Shown: one piece after another, positions 51,306 to 59,673 of the stretch
Layout of the letters: the number at the start of each line of letters is the position of its first letter
Position numbering within the stretch: position 1 is the stretch's first letter
Origin: Firmicutes bacterium HGW-Firmicutes-14
Lineage (GTDB): Bacteria; Bacillota; Thermincolia; Thermincolales; UBA2595
Length of the DNA stretch: 64,000 nucleotides
Assembly (NCBI GenBank): GCA_002840275.1
Contig: PHAB01000003.1
Coordinates: forward strand, 1-64,000
Direction: 5' to 3'
Notes under the pieces: generated by a model
Database searches by the model: none
What the model saw: the letters and a program-made list of their open reading frames with translations, nothing else
Told to the model about the DNA's origin: nothing
Program-made: the position numbers and the translations under genes

Positions 51306-51485
51306 ATGTTTAAAAAGTGTCTTAAGTATATCTATTTCCTGGCGGTAGCTTTTGCGGTGCTTTATATCGGTGATGTGACGGAATCAAATAACACTATATT
51401 AATTTTTGGTCTATTAGCTCTTGTTGGTGTGGCTGCAATTGCTGGTTTATTTTGTTCATTGACTGACAGAAAACCAAATAACTAA
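51306..51485 (+). CDS. small two-helix membrane protein
   Basis: 59 residues with two membrane helices: YIYFLAVAFAVLYIGDV and ILIFGLLALVGVAAIAGLF. GAGGTGG stands six bases before ATG 51306. Size and topology would suit a holin or a superinfection-exclusion peptide; neither is shown. It has its own terminator after it. Confidence 0.5.
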   Translation: MFKKCLKYIYFLAVAFAVLYIGDVTESNNTILIFGLLALVGVAAIAGLFCSLTDRKPNN

Positions 51486-51493
51486 AACTGGAC

Positions 51494-51520
51494 GGTCCTG
51501 GTCACGTACCGGGACCTTTT
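51494..51520 (+). terminator. terminator after the small membrane protein
   Basis: GGTCC-t-GG pairs with CC-g-GGACC around tcacgta; CTTTTCTATTTT follows. Confidence 0.75.
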
Positions 51521-51565
51521 CTATTTTCTGCACCATAGCGACAGCCTGGTTAATTTCCTGCGTGA

Positions 51566-52104
51566 CGAACGCGGGTTCGGCAAGGGTAGTATAGCCAAAA
51601 AGGGGTCAAAAGGCGTACAGGGCAATTTAGGGGCCTTTCAGGGGGTTTTCACCTAAAGGGGGTAAAATCTTTTTACCTTCTACAGAATTCTGTGAAAGGT
51701 CTATCTTTTTGGTTGCAATGTATTTCGTGCGAGCGTCGCACGTAATTCATCTTCTTGTTACATTGCCATAAAACAGAAGTATGTGGTTGCAATAGGTCCA
51801 TCAATTTTTTGATGAACCTATTCTTGCCCTCGTTGTAGTCACATAAAAGCAAAATCCCCGGCTGCTACCGTTCCGGAATTTTTTCCGTATCGGAATTTTG
51901 TTTAACTAAAAACTGTGTCGCCCGACGACATAGTTTCCGGATAGCACGCGCGTGCTATTTCTGCAACATTCGAATTTTGTACGCCGGGCGTACAAAAGGT
52001 AGGGCATAAATCAACGGAGCCTGCCTGTGCACTCGGCGCACAGCCAAACAAAAAAGGAGAACTAATCCCAGGTTCTTTGTTTTAGACAAAAGTTTTACCT
52101 GTCT
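51566..52104. repeat. array of about twelve different short hairpins
   Basis: Non-coding. Inverted repeats in order: CGAAC/GTTCG (51566), GGTAAAA/TTTTACC (51661), ACAGAATTCTGT (51682), CGTGCGA/TCGCACG (51726), AATAGGTcCATCA/TGATGaACCTATT (51791), TTCCGGAA (51871), TTCCG/CGGAA (51883), TGTCG/CGACA inside AACT/AGTT (51911), ATAGCACGCGCGTGCTAT (51941), an 11-base arm TTTTGTACGCC with one central base (51975), CTGTGC/GCACAG (52025), AGACA/TGTCT (52084). Each has its own sequence, few are followed by T-runs, and no frame crosses the region. Confidence 0.7.
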
Positions 52105-52192
52105 GAAAATTGGAACTTTGAGGGAATCCATTGACGTAATTGTTGTGGGTAGAATAAAATAGACTAAAGTAGAGTTAAGGGGTGAGGTGATT

Positions 52193-52360
52193 TTGGTAGA
52201 ACGTGAATATACAGTTGATGAATTGGCGGAACTTACAAAACAAAATATTGAAGTAGTCAGAAGAAAACTGAGAAGGGGGGATTACAAAGGTATAAAACGC
52301 GGTAAGGATTGGCGAATACTTGAATCAGAAGTGAACAGAATCCAAAAGGAAGGGGGGTAG
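52193..52360 (+). CDS. small HTH (excisionase/MerR-like) protein
   Basis: 55 residues, TTG 52193 after GAGGTGA: EYTVDELAELTKQNIEVVRR, KLRRGDYKGIKRGKDWRILE. This is the helix_turn_helix_17 type that binds DNA as a winged helix. It lies beside the hairpin array, which could contain its sites. A candidate second Xis or a regulator of the right-hand operon. Confidence 0.6.
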   Translation: MVEREYTVDELAELTKQNIEVVRRKLRRGDYKGIKRGKDWRILESEVNRIQKEGG

Positions 52361-52558
52361 AATCAATTCTATCACTGTAGAGAAACAGCAGAGCGCACTT
52401 TCCAGCTAGTAAAAATAGTCTGGACATATAAAATAACAGAGTGACAACCCCCACAGCCTGGACAGCTAACAGGTTGCCACTCAACGCAAAACCCCACAGG
52501 AGGGTATGCACTTTTAATTTTACCCTCCCTGGGGCCAAAAATCAAGGGAGGTTTTATT

Positions 52559-52870
52559 ATGCCAGAATTAAAGTTTACCGTCGTCAATGGGAAAAACAAA
52601 TGGCCGGGTAAGGTGACCAGGTTCAAAAACCATGGTTCACATTATGCAGTTCATGCTGAGTCACGGAGCGGGATCACTTTTATTATCGGTGAATACGAAC
52701 CAGGCTGGTTTATCTCTGTTCCGGCTTATGGAATCGGTGCCGACCTGTCGTCATACCCAACGGATATTTTCTATAATACCGAGAGCCTTGTCAGGAACGG
52801 AATGAATAAAGTAGATGCTGTTACAGTGGCTTATGCCATAAACGCTCTTGCACAAGCAGGGATGATATAA
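52559..52870 (+). CDS. hypothetical phage-type protein
   Basis: 103 residues: MPELKFTVVNGKNKWPGKVT, HYAVHAESRSGITFIIGEYE, beta-rich, ending in a helix. GGGAGG precedes ATG 52559. The 198 bases upstream contain an imperfect CCCCACAGGAGGGT/ACCCTCCCTGGGG stem (52493-52532) and no gene. No family recognised. Confidence 0.5.
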   Translation: MPELKFTVVNGKNKWPGKVTRFKNHGSHYAVHAESRSGITFIIGEYEPGWFISVPAYGIGADLSSYPTDIFYNTESLVRNGMNKVDAVTVAYAINALAQAGMI

Positions 52871-52884
52871 GGGGAGGTTTTATC

Positions 52885-53175
52885 ATGAATCCAAGAATGG
52901 GCACATTAAAAGAAACGTTTGAGCAATTTATTTGTGACCGGGTTGAAAAAGTCGGAAGAGAATCTTTCGGTAATCCTGAGCGTAATAAAATGAGCGATAA
53001 AATTAGCGAGGTATACAAAACAATACAAGAAATGCTGCCACCGGAAGGGAAAATGTTGTTAAGCAAATATGAGGAATTATCAAGCGAAAAGGAAAGTTTT
53101 ATTGAAGTAGACGTATATCGCCAAGGCTTAAAGGATGGCTTGGAGCTTAGAAAAGAACTTGGGTTGTCGGATTGA
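52885..53175 (+). CDS. small helical protein, DUF6809-like
   Basis: 96 residues, all helical (MGTLKETFEQFICDRVEKVG; KISEVYKTIQEMLPPEGKML; YRQGLKDGLELRKELG). The pattern of a short helix, an LPPEGK loop and a GLKDGL C-terminal helix resembles DUF6809 proteins of Firmicute prophages; the resemblance is by eye. GGGGAGG is 9 bases upstream. Confidence 0.5.
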   Translation: MNPRMGTLKETFEQFICDRVEKVGRESFGNPERNKMSDKISEVYKTIQEMLPPEGKMLLSKYEELSSEKESFIEVDVYRQGLKDGLELRKELGLSD

Positions 53176-53188
53176 GGAGGGGTTAGTT

Positions 53189-53341
53189 ATGAAACTGAAA
53201 AGGCGTAAACGCTATTGGATATATTTATGGGCAAAAGTTTCAAAAGTCATTGATAAATTCGGGTGTGACAATATTGTGATATACAATACCCTGTACCACA
53301 GGAAACCGAATCTCGCAGGGAAGGGAAGGAAGGTAAGCTAA
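53189..53341 (+). CDS. small basic peptide
   Basis: 50 residues, very basic (MKLKRRKRYWIYLWAKVSKV; YHRKPNLAGKGRKVS). GGAGGGG stands upstream of ATG 53189. No domain recognised; possibly nucleic-acid binding. Confidence 0.4.
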   Translation: MKLKRRKRYWIYLWAKVSKVIDKFGCDNIVIYNTLYHRKPNLAGKGRKVS

Positions 53342-53383
53342 AGGGCAGGGGGAGCAATCCCCCGCCCATAAGGAGGGGTTGAC

Positions 53384-53560
53384 TTGAACATTTCACCAAG
53401 TTATACAAGGATGGTCCTTCAGCGGATAAAGGAAAAGGCTGAACGTGGGGAATACAAGATTTGTAACCGGTGCGGATATGAAGGTGAGGAAGTATATAAC
53501 GGTTGCTGTCAAGGTTGCCGTGAACGTGAACAGGAGCAGGAGCGGGACTGTATAGACTGA
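53384..53560 (+). CDS. zinc-knuckle mini-protein
   Basis: 58 residues from TTG 53384 (AAGGAGGGG upstream): a helix (YTRMVLQRIKEKAERGEYKI) then CNRCGYEGEEVYNGCCQGC, a four-cysteine zinc site, and a charged end. Last gene of the element on this side, followed by a strong terminator. Such proteins are often antitoxin- or anti-repressor-like but nothing here shows it. Confidence 0.5.
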   Translation: MNISPSYTRMVLQRIKEKAERGEYKICNRCGYEGEEVYNGCCQGCREREQEQERDCID

Positions 53561-53562
53561 GA

Positions 53563-53587
53563 GGGGGCCATTTTGGCCCCTTTTTTT
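53563..53587 (+). terminator. terminator at the end of the right operon
   Basis: GGGGCC-attt-tGGCCCC followed by seven T residues. Confidence 0.93.
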
Positions 53588-53599
53588 AGGGGGTGTCAG

Positions 53600-53966
53600 T
53601 GAATCCGCTAACAGGCAGTAAATCCATTAATAGTTTCTTCCCTGGTTTCTGCCGCGGAAACAGGGGTAAATATTAACCAAAACCCCGTTAATGTTAACAG
53701 AAACCCTGTTAATGGATAATTGAACTGTATAACTATTGTTGAACAGTTCAACAGGAATTTCCCGGAATATCCCGGAAATTTCCAAGCATGAACTAGCACA
53801 GTTCAGGTATGGTGCAAGGTTAATATTTTTACCACATAAAATACCACATATACCACAGAAAAACACAGGATAACACAGGATGAAAAGGATGTAGAGATTC
53901 GAGAGAACCTTTTAAAACAGGACTTCGCAGGGACAACAAGAAACGGACAGAATACATGTCTTTAAA
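53600..53966. promoter_or_regulatory. attR-proximal non-coding region with inverted repeats
   Basis: 367 bp without a gene. It contains GTTAATG/CGTTAATG direct copies (around 53688 and 53709), GAACTGTATAAC/GTTGAACAGTTC (53725-53751), paired TTTCCCGGAA/TTCCCGGAAAT motifs and the arm copy TTTTACCACATAAAATACCA (53828-53849) that is also found near attL. These are typical integrase and Xis binding arms. Confidence 0.55.
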
Positions 53967-54011
53967 TTGGGGTGGTAGAGGCCGCACGTTCAAATCGTGT
54001 CGCTCCGACCA
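53967..54011 (+). repeat. attR (45-bp direct repeat)
   Basis: Identical to 37728-37772, ending gctccgacca. It is a tRNA-Pro 3' fragment, not a gene: the 5' half is absent. Confidence 0.95.
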
Positions 54012-54062
54012 TTATTTTTTTAGGTTTAGAATTTCGGGTCAAACGCGAAAGATTGGTTTTAT

Positions 54063-54101
54063 AACGCCGCTTATATGCATTACAGCATAGAGCGGCGTTT
54101 C
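54063..54101 (+). terminator. original terminator of the tRNA locus
   Basis: AACGCCGCT pairs with AGCGGCGTT, with inner TAT/ATA, followed by TCTTTAA. Before the element inserted it would have ended the tRNA-Pro transcript. Confidence 0.75.
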
Positions 54102-54209
54102 TTTAATAAGAAAAAGTGAAAATTATCCCTTGTTGTCAGAGGAGAATTCGGTTTTCAGTAGAATTTAAAATATATCATTAAAATTTAGAAGAATTTGGCG
54201 GATAAGAGT

Positions 54210-55046
54210 ATGGATCAGCTAACTTTAAGCAAAATTCTAATGAAGGCAGGAGACCTGCCTTCCCTGCCCTTTGTAACAAGCAGGGTTATCCAGTTGACCG
54301 ATGATCCAAAATGGACTCCGGGAGAAATCAGTGAAGTAATTTGTCAGGACCAGGTTCTTGCTTCAAAGGTGCTGAAGCTGGTTAACTCAGCTTATTACGG
54401 ACTTCCCAGGAGAATAGCGACTATTAGTGAAGCAATTACTATCCTGGGCATGAAAACCGTGAGGACAGTGGTTATAGGGGCTTCAATACATAAGGCCTTG
54501 AACAGCATCAAGGGGAAAAGGGCGATAAACCCGGAAAAGATATGGAGGCATGCTGGGGCATGTGCGGAATCCAGTAAAATGCTGGCCAAAAAACTGGGCA
54601 TAAAACAGCACGAACAGGCCTTTATGGCCGGCCTCCTTCATGATATTGGAAAGATAATCCTCAATTCACTGCTTCACGAAGAATATTCTCACGTGCTGGA
54701 TCTGGTTGAAACAGGAAACTGCACAGTTATTCAGGCAGAAATAGAGATATTAAATACAACCCATGCAGAAATCGGTAAAATGGTAGCGGAAAAATGGAAC
54801 CTTCCGGCAACCCTTGTTGAACCCATAGGGTTGCACCATGACCCTCTGTGCAGGTGTGAAAACAATGACCTGGTTCAAATAGTACATATGGCAGACAGTA
54901 TGGCAATAATGGCCGGTTATAATTCAACGGGAATAGATAATGTAAGCCCTGACAGCGCTGTTTTGGAGAAATGGGGGATAAAACACGGGGATTTCCGCCG
55001 CATGTCTGAAGAGATGAAAGGTAATATAAATATCGAATTCATATAA
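54210..55046 (+). CDS. HDOD-domain signalling protein
   Basis: 278 residues forming one HDOD domain: LPSLPFVTSRVIQLTDDP at the start, ASKVLKLVNSAYYGLPRR, ITILGMKTVRTVVIG and FMAGLLHDIGKIILNSLLHE (the HD-like motif). HDOD proteins take part in signal transduction and are linked to cyclic-di-GMP and motility control in many bacteria. ATG 54210 or TTG 54195 are both possible; neither ribosome site is strong. Confidence 0.9.
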   Translation: MDQLTLSKILMKAGDLPSLPFVTSRVIQLTDDPKWTPGEISEVICQDQVLASKVLKLVNSAYYGLPRRIATISEAITILGMKTVRTVVIGASIHKALNSIKGKRAINPEKIWRHAGACAESSKMLAKKLGIKQHEQAFMAGLLHDIGKIILNSLLHEEYSHVLDLVETGNCTVIQAEIEILNTTHAEIGKMVAEKWNLPATLVEPIGLHHDPLCRCENNDLVQIVHMADSMAIMAGYNSTGIDNVSPDSAVLEKWGIKHGDFRRMSEEMKGNINIEFI

Positions 55047-55143
55047 CCGCCGCCGGCGGTTATTTTTTAGTTAAGCTAATACTTGGAAACAATATATAAA
55101 AGTGCTACAATTGTTATTAAGTGACTGGACGGAGGCATTTAAT

Positions 55144-55761
55144 TTGAACACCAGGATTGCTGAATATGGATTAAAGTTTATTTCCGCCTTCGGATACCCG
55201 GCTCTTTTTGCCGGACTGATAATCGAGTTTCTTGGGGCGCCCTTCCCGGGTGAGATAGTACTCGCATTCACAGGGTTTCTGGTTTGGAGCGGATACCTGG
55301 AAATGAGTGGTGCGGTATTGGCTGCGGTTACAGGATCCCTGACAGGAACGATGATGGCATATTTCATAGGAATGAAATTTGGCCGTCCGTTCCTTGAAAA
55401 ATACGGCAGGTACGCATTCCTGAACAAAAGGAAGATTGATAAGGCTGAACGCTGGTTCAACCGTCATAGTTTTATAGTATTGCTATTTGGCCGTTTTGTT
55501 CCGGGAATACGCCCTCTCAGTGCATATACAGCCGGAATAGCCAGGATGAAGTTCCGGGTTTTTTTGCCTCTCTCTTTTGTGGGTACCTCGATATGGTGCA
55601 TATTCTTTCTGGCCGTGGGAAAACATTTGGGCCGGAACTGGAACAGTATATCCGCCGTTCTGGAAAAATACCAGTTGTTCCTGGCTGTTGCTGCAATAGT
55701 TGGGGCAGGGGTGTATCTGTTTATGAAAATATTTAAGAAAAAAACAAAAGGCTTATTGTAA
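55144..55761 (+). CDS. DedA-family membrane protein
   Basis: 205 residues, SNARE-associated/DedA family (lipid flippase-like; undecaprenyl phosphate recycling in several Firmicutes). Hallmarks: IEFLGAPFPGEIVLAFTGFL, YFIGMKFGRPFLEKYGRY and FGRFVPGIRPLSAYTAGIAR. TTG 55144 has GGAGG upstream. It starts a run of envelope genes. Confidence 0.9.
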   Translation: MNTRIAEYGLKFISAFGYPALFAGLIIEFLGAPFPGEIVLAFTGFLVWSGYLEMSGAVLAAVTGSLTGTMMAYFIGMKFGRPFLEKYGRYAFLNKRKIDKAERWFNRHSFIVLLFGRFVPGIRPLSAYTAGIARMKFRVFLPLSFVGTSIWCIFFLAVGKHLGRNWNSISAVLEKYQLFLAVAAIVGAGVYLFMKIFKKKTKGLL

Positions 55762-55774
55762 AAAACCTGCCCGG

Positions 55775-58003
55775 ATGGGGGTGTCCATTATAAACGGCAA
55801 AAACACACATATGATAACATGTTTTTTGGGCGTCTTATTACTACTGCTGTTTACGGCCGCTCCGGCGGCTTTAGGTCAGGAAACTGCACATCGTAAGGTT
55901 ATTGTACTGATAACAGATAAGATTGGGCTGCGAGATATGGATGACAGGGAACTCGTCAATTTTGGACGAATACTTAAAAACGGCGCTTTGGGGCTGATGA
56001 ACAACAGGGCTGATTCATTGACCAAAACCAACAGGGCCAGTTCCTATCTGACCATAGGGATGGGTGTCAGGGCATATATCCCCGGCCAGGAAGTTACAAC
56101 TACCGACAGCGATAATGAAGCCTTGCTTTCTGAAATCAGGATTGCCGATGTGCAAAAAATAAAAAAAAGGGTGGACCGGGATTATCCGAACCACACTTTT
56201 GGCATGATAGGGGAAACGGCACGGCAAAACGGTTTTAGAGTTGCCGTGGTCGGAAATGCAGATACTGACGGACCCCGCCGGGAGACGGCATTGTTGGCTG
56301 CGGACAGCCAGGGGAAGGTGCGATTGGGATATACCGGGCACCGGTTACTGGTTGATGACCCGGAAACTGCCTGGGGGCATAGGACAGATACCGTGCGGCT
56401 GCTGGAATACTCTCTTAAAGCCTTAAAAAACAGTGATATTCTGTTTGTGGATTTTGGTGATACATACAGGGTTGGTGAAGCTGAAGAGAGGGGAAAAATT
56501 GAAGGGCCTGTGCTCAGGCAGATGAGGCAAAAGGCCATGGCCGACGCTGACAGGTTTATCGGGAATCTCCTGGAAAACATAGACTTAAACGAGGTTATCC
56601 TTATAGTATTAAGCCCGACAGCTTCACAGGACGAAATCTTATCAGGCAACAGGACCCTTTCGCCGGTTATAGTTTATGACCAGCTGCAGGACCACGGAAC
56701 CCTGACATCCGGAACCACGATGCGCAACGGGCTTATAGCCGGGATCGATATCGGTCCGACAATTTTCAGGAAGCTGGGATTGACAGATTATCCCCCCGGA
56801 TTCGCAGGTGAAGAAACGGTTATAATACCGGAAAGCGAAAATTTCGATACAGTTGCAGGCGAACTTGAAGTATATAAATACATAAACAGGTCCAGGTATA
56901 TCATCCATGGAATATATGTATTTTTGCTGCTATCGGCTTTGACCTGCCTGTACCTGCCCCTTTTCAGGGAAAGCAGGGTGGCGGTTGAAAAATTTGGCTT
57001 GACTTCTGCCGTCATGGCTGCGGCCCTGGCTCCTTCAACTTTTATAATTTTTACCGTACTGAGTTATTTCGGATATTCAGGAATATTTTACGCGGATATA
57101 ATTATCTCAGCTATTATAATTGCTGCTGCAGGTATAATGCTGTCCAAAAATACGGAAAGGGCAATTTCAGGCATTGCCTGGCTGAGCCTGATTACATCCG
57201 GATTCATAATTATCGATTTGCTCAGAGGTTCAGAGTACCTGCTGAATACCCCTCTGGGTTTTGATAATGTATTTATGGGAGGAAGGTACTACGGGATAAA
57301 TAACGACTGTATGGGGATACTTCTGGGGTCCACTCTTTTTGCTATGTTCTATTTCTTTGAAAAGACGGGGATTAACAAATACCTAAGGACAGGTCTGGCT
57401 GTCCTGGTGATGGGAACAGTAATACTGTCCATGACTCCGGGATTTGGGGCCAATGTAGGAGGGACTATTGCGGCCATGTCCACAGGAGTGATCACTGTAA
57501 TGGTACTGGTGTCCCAACAGCCGGTTAGAAAGGGAAAAATCCTGTTTACCGTGGCCATTGTTTTTATTGTTGAGATTTTTGTGGCTTACATGGATTATTT
57601 GTTTGGCAGCCAGACCCATGCCGGCAAGGTGATTGGCGCCCTTCTTTCTCAGGGGTTCGGGGATAAGTTTATAGAAGTCCTTATGGCCAAGCTTAGGTTA
57701 TTTGCAGTGATGCTGGTAGTTCCTCCCTGGAACATATTTCTTGCTTCCCAGATATACCTTTTCTACCGGGTCAGGACAAAAACAGGTGATAATTATTTAA
57801 AACTGAGAGAGGCCATGCCTGTATTAGAAGGATTTACTGATGCAATATGGTACGGAGGACTTGTGGCGTTTGCCTTTAATGATACAGGGACAATAGCTAC
57901 GGCCATGATGTTTACTTATCTTACATTACCTGTTGGAATCCTGCTGAACAAGTATATCTCCCCAAACAAAACTTCCGGCACAATGTATAGTGACAGGGTT
58001 TAA
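55775..58003 (+). CDS. exported phosphatase-fold protein fused to a multi-pass domain (paralogue 1)
   Basis: 742 residues. Signal peptide near 13-35 (FLGVLLLLLFTAAPAALG). The ectodomain (about 40-365) has the alkaline-phosphatase superfamily look: VIVLITDKIGLRDMDD, AVVGNADTDG, ILFVDFGDTYR, VILIVLSPTAS, but lacks the final ADHG-type metal motif, so it may not be catalytic. From about 385 there are about ten helices, with GGRYYGINNDCMGILLGS, TPGFGANVGGTIAAMSTG and FNDTGTIATAMM shared with the paralogue at 59674. The function is not known. Confidence 0.6.
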   Translation: MGVSIINGKNTHMITCFLGVLLLLLFTAAPAALGQETAHRKVIVLITDKIGLRDMDDRELVNFGRILKNGALGLMNNRADSLTKTNRASSYLTIGMGVRAYIPGQEVTTTDSDNEALLSEIRIADVQKIKKRVDRDYPNHTFGMIGETARQNGFRVAVVGNADTDGPRRETALLAADSQGKVRLGYTGHRLLVDDPETAWGHRTDTVRLLEYSLKALKNSDILFVDFGDTYRVGEAEERGKIEGPVLRQMRQKAMADADRFIGNLLENIDLNEVILIVLSPTASQDEILSGNRTLSPVIVYDQLQDHGTLTSGTTMRNGLIAGIDIGPTIFRKLGLTDYPPGFAGEETVIIPESENFDTVAGELEVYKYINRSRYIIHGIYVFLLLSALTCLYLPLFRESRVAVEKFGLTSAVMAAALAPSTFIIFTVLSYFGYSGIFYADIIISAIIIAAAGIMLSKNTERAISGIAWLSLITSGFIIIDLLRGSEYLLNTPLGFDNVFMGGRYYGINNDCMGILLGSTLFAMFYFFEKTGINKYLRTGLAVLVMGTVILSMTPGFGANVGGTIAAMSTGVITVMVLVSQQPVRKGKILFTVAIVFIVEIFVAYMDYLFGSQTHAGKVIGALLSQGFGDKFIEVLMAKLRLFAVMLVVPPWNIFLASQIYLFYRVRTKTGDNYLKLREAMPVLEGFTDAIWYGGLVAFAFNDTGTIATAMMFTYLTLPVGILLNKYISPNKTSGTMYSDRV

Positions 58004-58046
58004 CACAAAAAATATAAGAGAGATTTTGGTTTAAGGAGTGGACAAC

Positions 58047-58781
58047 TTGCTGGGGAAATCTCTCTTAAAATTTACTTTTCTGTTAATAGGCGCTGTTGTT
58101 TTTATGATGATGAACAGCCAGCGGTGCCTGGGTTCCCAAAATATAAGCCGAGATTTAATATACTGCCCTTTAGAACAGACAGTCAACACAAAACCTGAAA
58201 AAATGCCCGGAGGAAAGGTTGAAATTATAATAAACACAGACAAAAAAACCCTTACTGTGCTGGACAGGGGACAGGAATTTAAGACATTCCGGGTTGCTGT
58301 GGGAGAGGATGAAACCCCGACACCGGTAGGTGAATGGAAAATAAAACGAAAGGCGAAACACTGGGGTACCGGATTTGGCACAAGATGGATGGGACTTAAT
58401 GTGCCCTGGGGAATTTACGGAATTCACGGAACAAACAAGCCGTGGTCCATTGGCACACAGGCAAGTCACGGCTGTATACGAATGATGAACAGGGACGTTG
58501 AACAACTGTATGAATGGGTCGAACCGGGCACAACTGTGAGGATTGTAGGGGAGGTTTATTCACCCTATTATGAAAATAGAAACAAGGTTCACAAAGGGCA
58601 TAAGGGAACAGTTGTTATGCTTGTCCAGAAAGGATTAATTGCAGAAGGGTATCTTAAAGGACAGGTTGACGGAATATTTGGCCCGGCAACTGAAGAGGCT
58701 TTAAAGAAACTTCAGAAGGACAGAGGGTTTGAGGTTACCGGTCAGGTCGATGTGGATATATGGGGCGTTTTGGGACTTTGA
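58047..58781 (+). CDS. L,D-transpeptidase with peptidoglycan-binding domain
   Basis: 244 residues. N-terminal hydrophobic segment (LLKFTFLLIGAVVFMMM) anchors or exports it. YkuD domain: IIINTDKKTLTVLDRGQEFK, IYGIHGTNKPWSIG and SHGCIRMMNRDVEQLYE with the catalytic Cys in SHGCIR. C-terminal PG_binding_1 repeat (LKGQVDGIFGPATEEALKKL). It cross-links peptidoglycan or spore cortex via 3-3 bonds. TTG 58047 with AAGGAG upstream is preferred to GTG 58038. Confidence 0.92.
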   Translation: MLGKSLLKFTFLLIGAVVFMMMNSQRCLGSQNISRDLIYCPLEQTVNTKPEKMPGGKVEIIINTDKKTLTVLDRGQEFKTFRVAVGEDETPTPVGEWKIKRKAKHWGTGFGTRWMGLNVPWGIYGIHGTNKPWSIGTQASHGCIRMMNRDVEQLYEWVEPGTTVRIVGEVYSPYYENRNKVHKGHKGTVVMLVQKGLIAEGYLKGQVDGIFGPATEEALKKLQKDRGFEVTGQVDVDIWGVLGL

Positions 58782-58945
58782 AATAATACAACCTTAAATA
58801 TTTGCTAAATACAGTCTTATGATAGAAGTGAGGCCGATGTTCCTGCGGGGAATAAACAGGGCCTCATTTTTATATTGCGGGAAGGTTAATGGGGATGATT
58901 GTCGAATAGTAAGATATTACTTAATCAAAGCGGGGTTAATTGTAT

Positions 58946-59656
58946 ATGGCCAGGATTATCCCGGGATATCCGGGGAATTTACTTGTATCAGCGATGGCAG
59001 CTAGTTTTATCCTCTTAATGACGCTTTATAACTTCAACCCGCCGGTTATCACCCATGCCCTCACTACAGAAAAGGTGATAGCCCTAACCGTCGATGACGG
59101 TCCGGACCCAATGTACTCTCCGGAGATTGTACGCATTCTTGACCGGTATGGAATAAATGCCACCTTTTTTGTAGTGGGAGAACAGGTGGAAAAATACCCT
59201 CAAATTGTTAAAATGGAAGCAGAGGCCGGAAACGAAATCGGGAACCACTCATATACCCACAATAACCTTGATTGCCTGAAGCATCTGGATGTCAGGGAGG
59301 AAATAATAAGCACTAATGACATAATATGCAAATATACGGGGCAAAATGTCAACTGGTTTCGTCCTCCCCGAAGGAGACATCACAGGTCGGTTGTCAGGGA
59401 GGCTAAATTGCAGGGACTGGACACTATCCTCTGGACCTCAGTGGTTGAGACAAAAAGGGCAAGGGACCCGGAGGAAATGGCCGGCCTGGTTATTGAACAA
59501 GCCCATCCGGGAGGAATAATCCTGCTGCATGACAGCCGCCTTGACAGAAGCAAGACATTGGAAGCGCTGCCAATGATTATTGAGGGACTTCATAAAGAAG
59601 GTTATAGGTTCGTGACCCTTTCAGAATTATTTGGACGCAGAAACAGGGGTATCTGA
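58946..59656 (+). CDS. NodB-domain polysaccharide deacetylase with unusual motifs
   Basis: 236 residues. N-terminal membrane segment (LLVSAMAASFILLMTLYNF). NodB domain: ALTVDDGPDPM (usually TFDDGPD; both Asp kept), GNHSYTHNNL (HxxxH metal site), WFRPPRRRHHRS (usually RPPGG) and GIILLHDSR (His of motif 5). It would deacetylate GlcNAc or MurNAc in peptidoglycan or a surface polymer. GGGG lies about ten bases before ATG 58946. Loss of the motif 3 glycines may change substrate or activity. Confidence 0.82.
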   Translation: MARIIPGYPGNLLVSAMAASFILLMTLYNFNPPVITHALTTEKVIALTVDDGPDPMYSPEIVRILDRYGINATFFVVGEQVEKYPQIVKMEAEAGNEIGNHSYTHNNLDCLKHLDVREEIISTNDIICKYTGQNVNWFRPPRRRHHRSVVREAKLQGLDTILWTSVVETKRARDPEEMAGLVIEQAHPGGIILLHDSRLDRSKTLEALPMIIEGLHKEGYRFVTLSELFGRRNRGI

Positions 59657-59673
59657 GGACAGGAGAGCAAGAG

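Larger units (their letters stand above)
37728..54011. mobile_element. 16.3 kb tRNA-Pro-integrated element, phage-satellite-like
   Basis: Bounded by 45-bp identical repeats (37728-37772, 53967-54011) from the 3' part of tRNA-Pro. Content in order: tyrosine integrase, Cys-rich protein, repressor-like HTH, Xis-like protein, small genes, winged-helix replication-type protein and iterons, structured RNA candidate, Spo11/TopVIA-like protein, coiled-coil, phBC6A51-type HTH, small RLK-LE proteins, two phage-like structural proteins (317 and 1,477 residues), hairpin array, small genes. I see no large terminase, portal, capsid, tail, lysis, relaxase or T4SS gene. It therefore should need a helper for transfer. 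Confidence 0.85.

Noticed and set aside
53967-54011. A second tRNA-Pro gene
   Set aside because: Only the 3' 45 bases are present; the acceptor 5' strand and D-arm are missing. It is attR.
58819-59004. 61-codon frame before the NodB deacetylase
   Set aside because: Overlaps the deacetylase start in another frame and shows no family features; it does not restore a longer deacetylase either.
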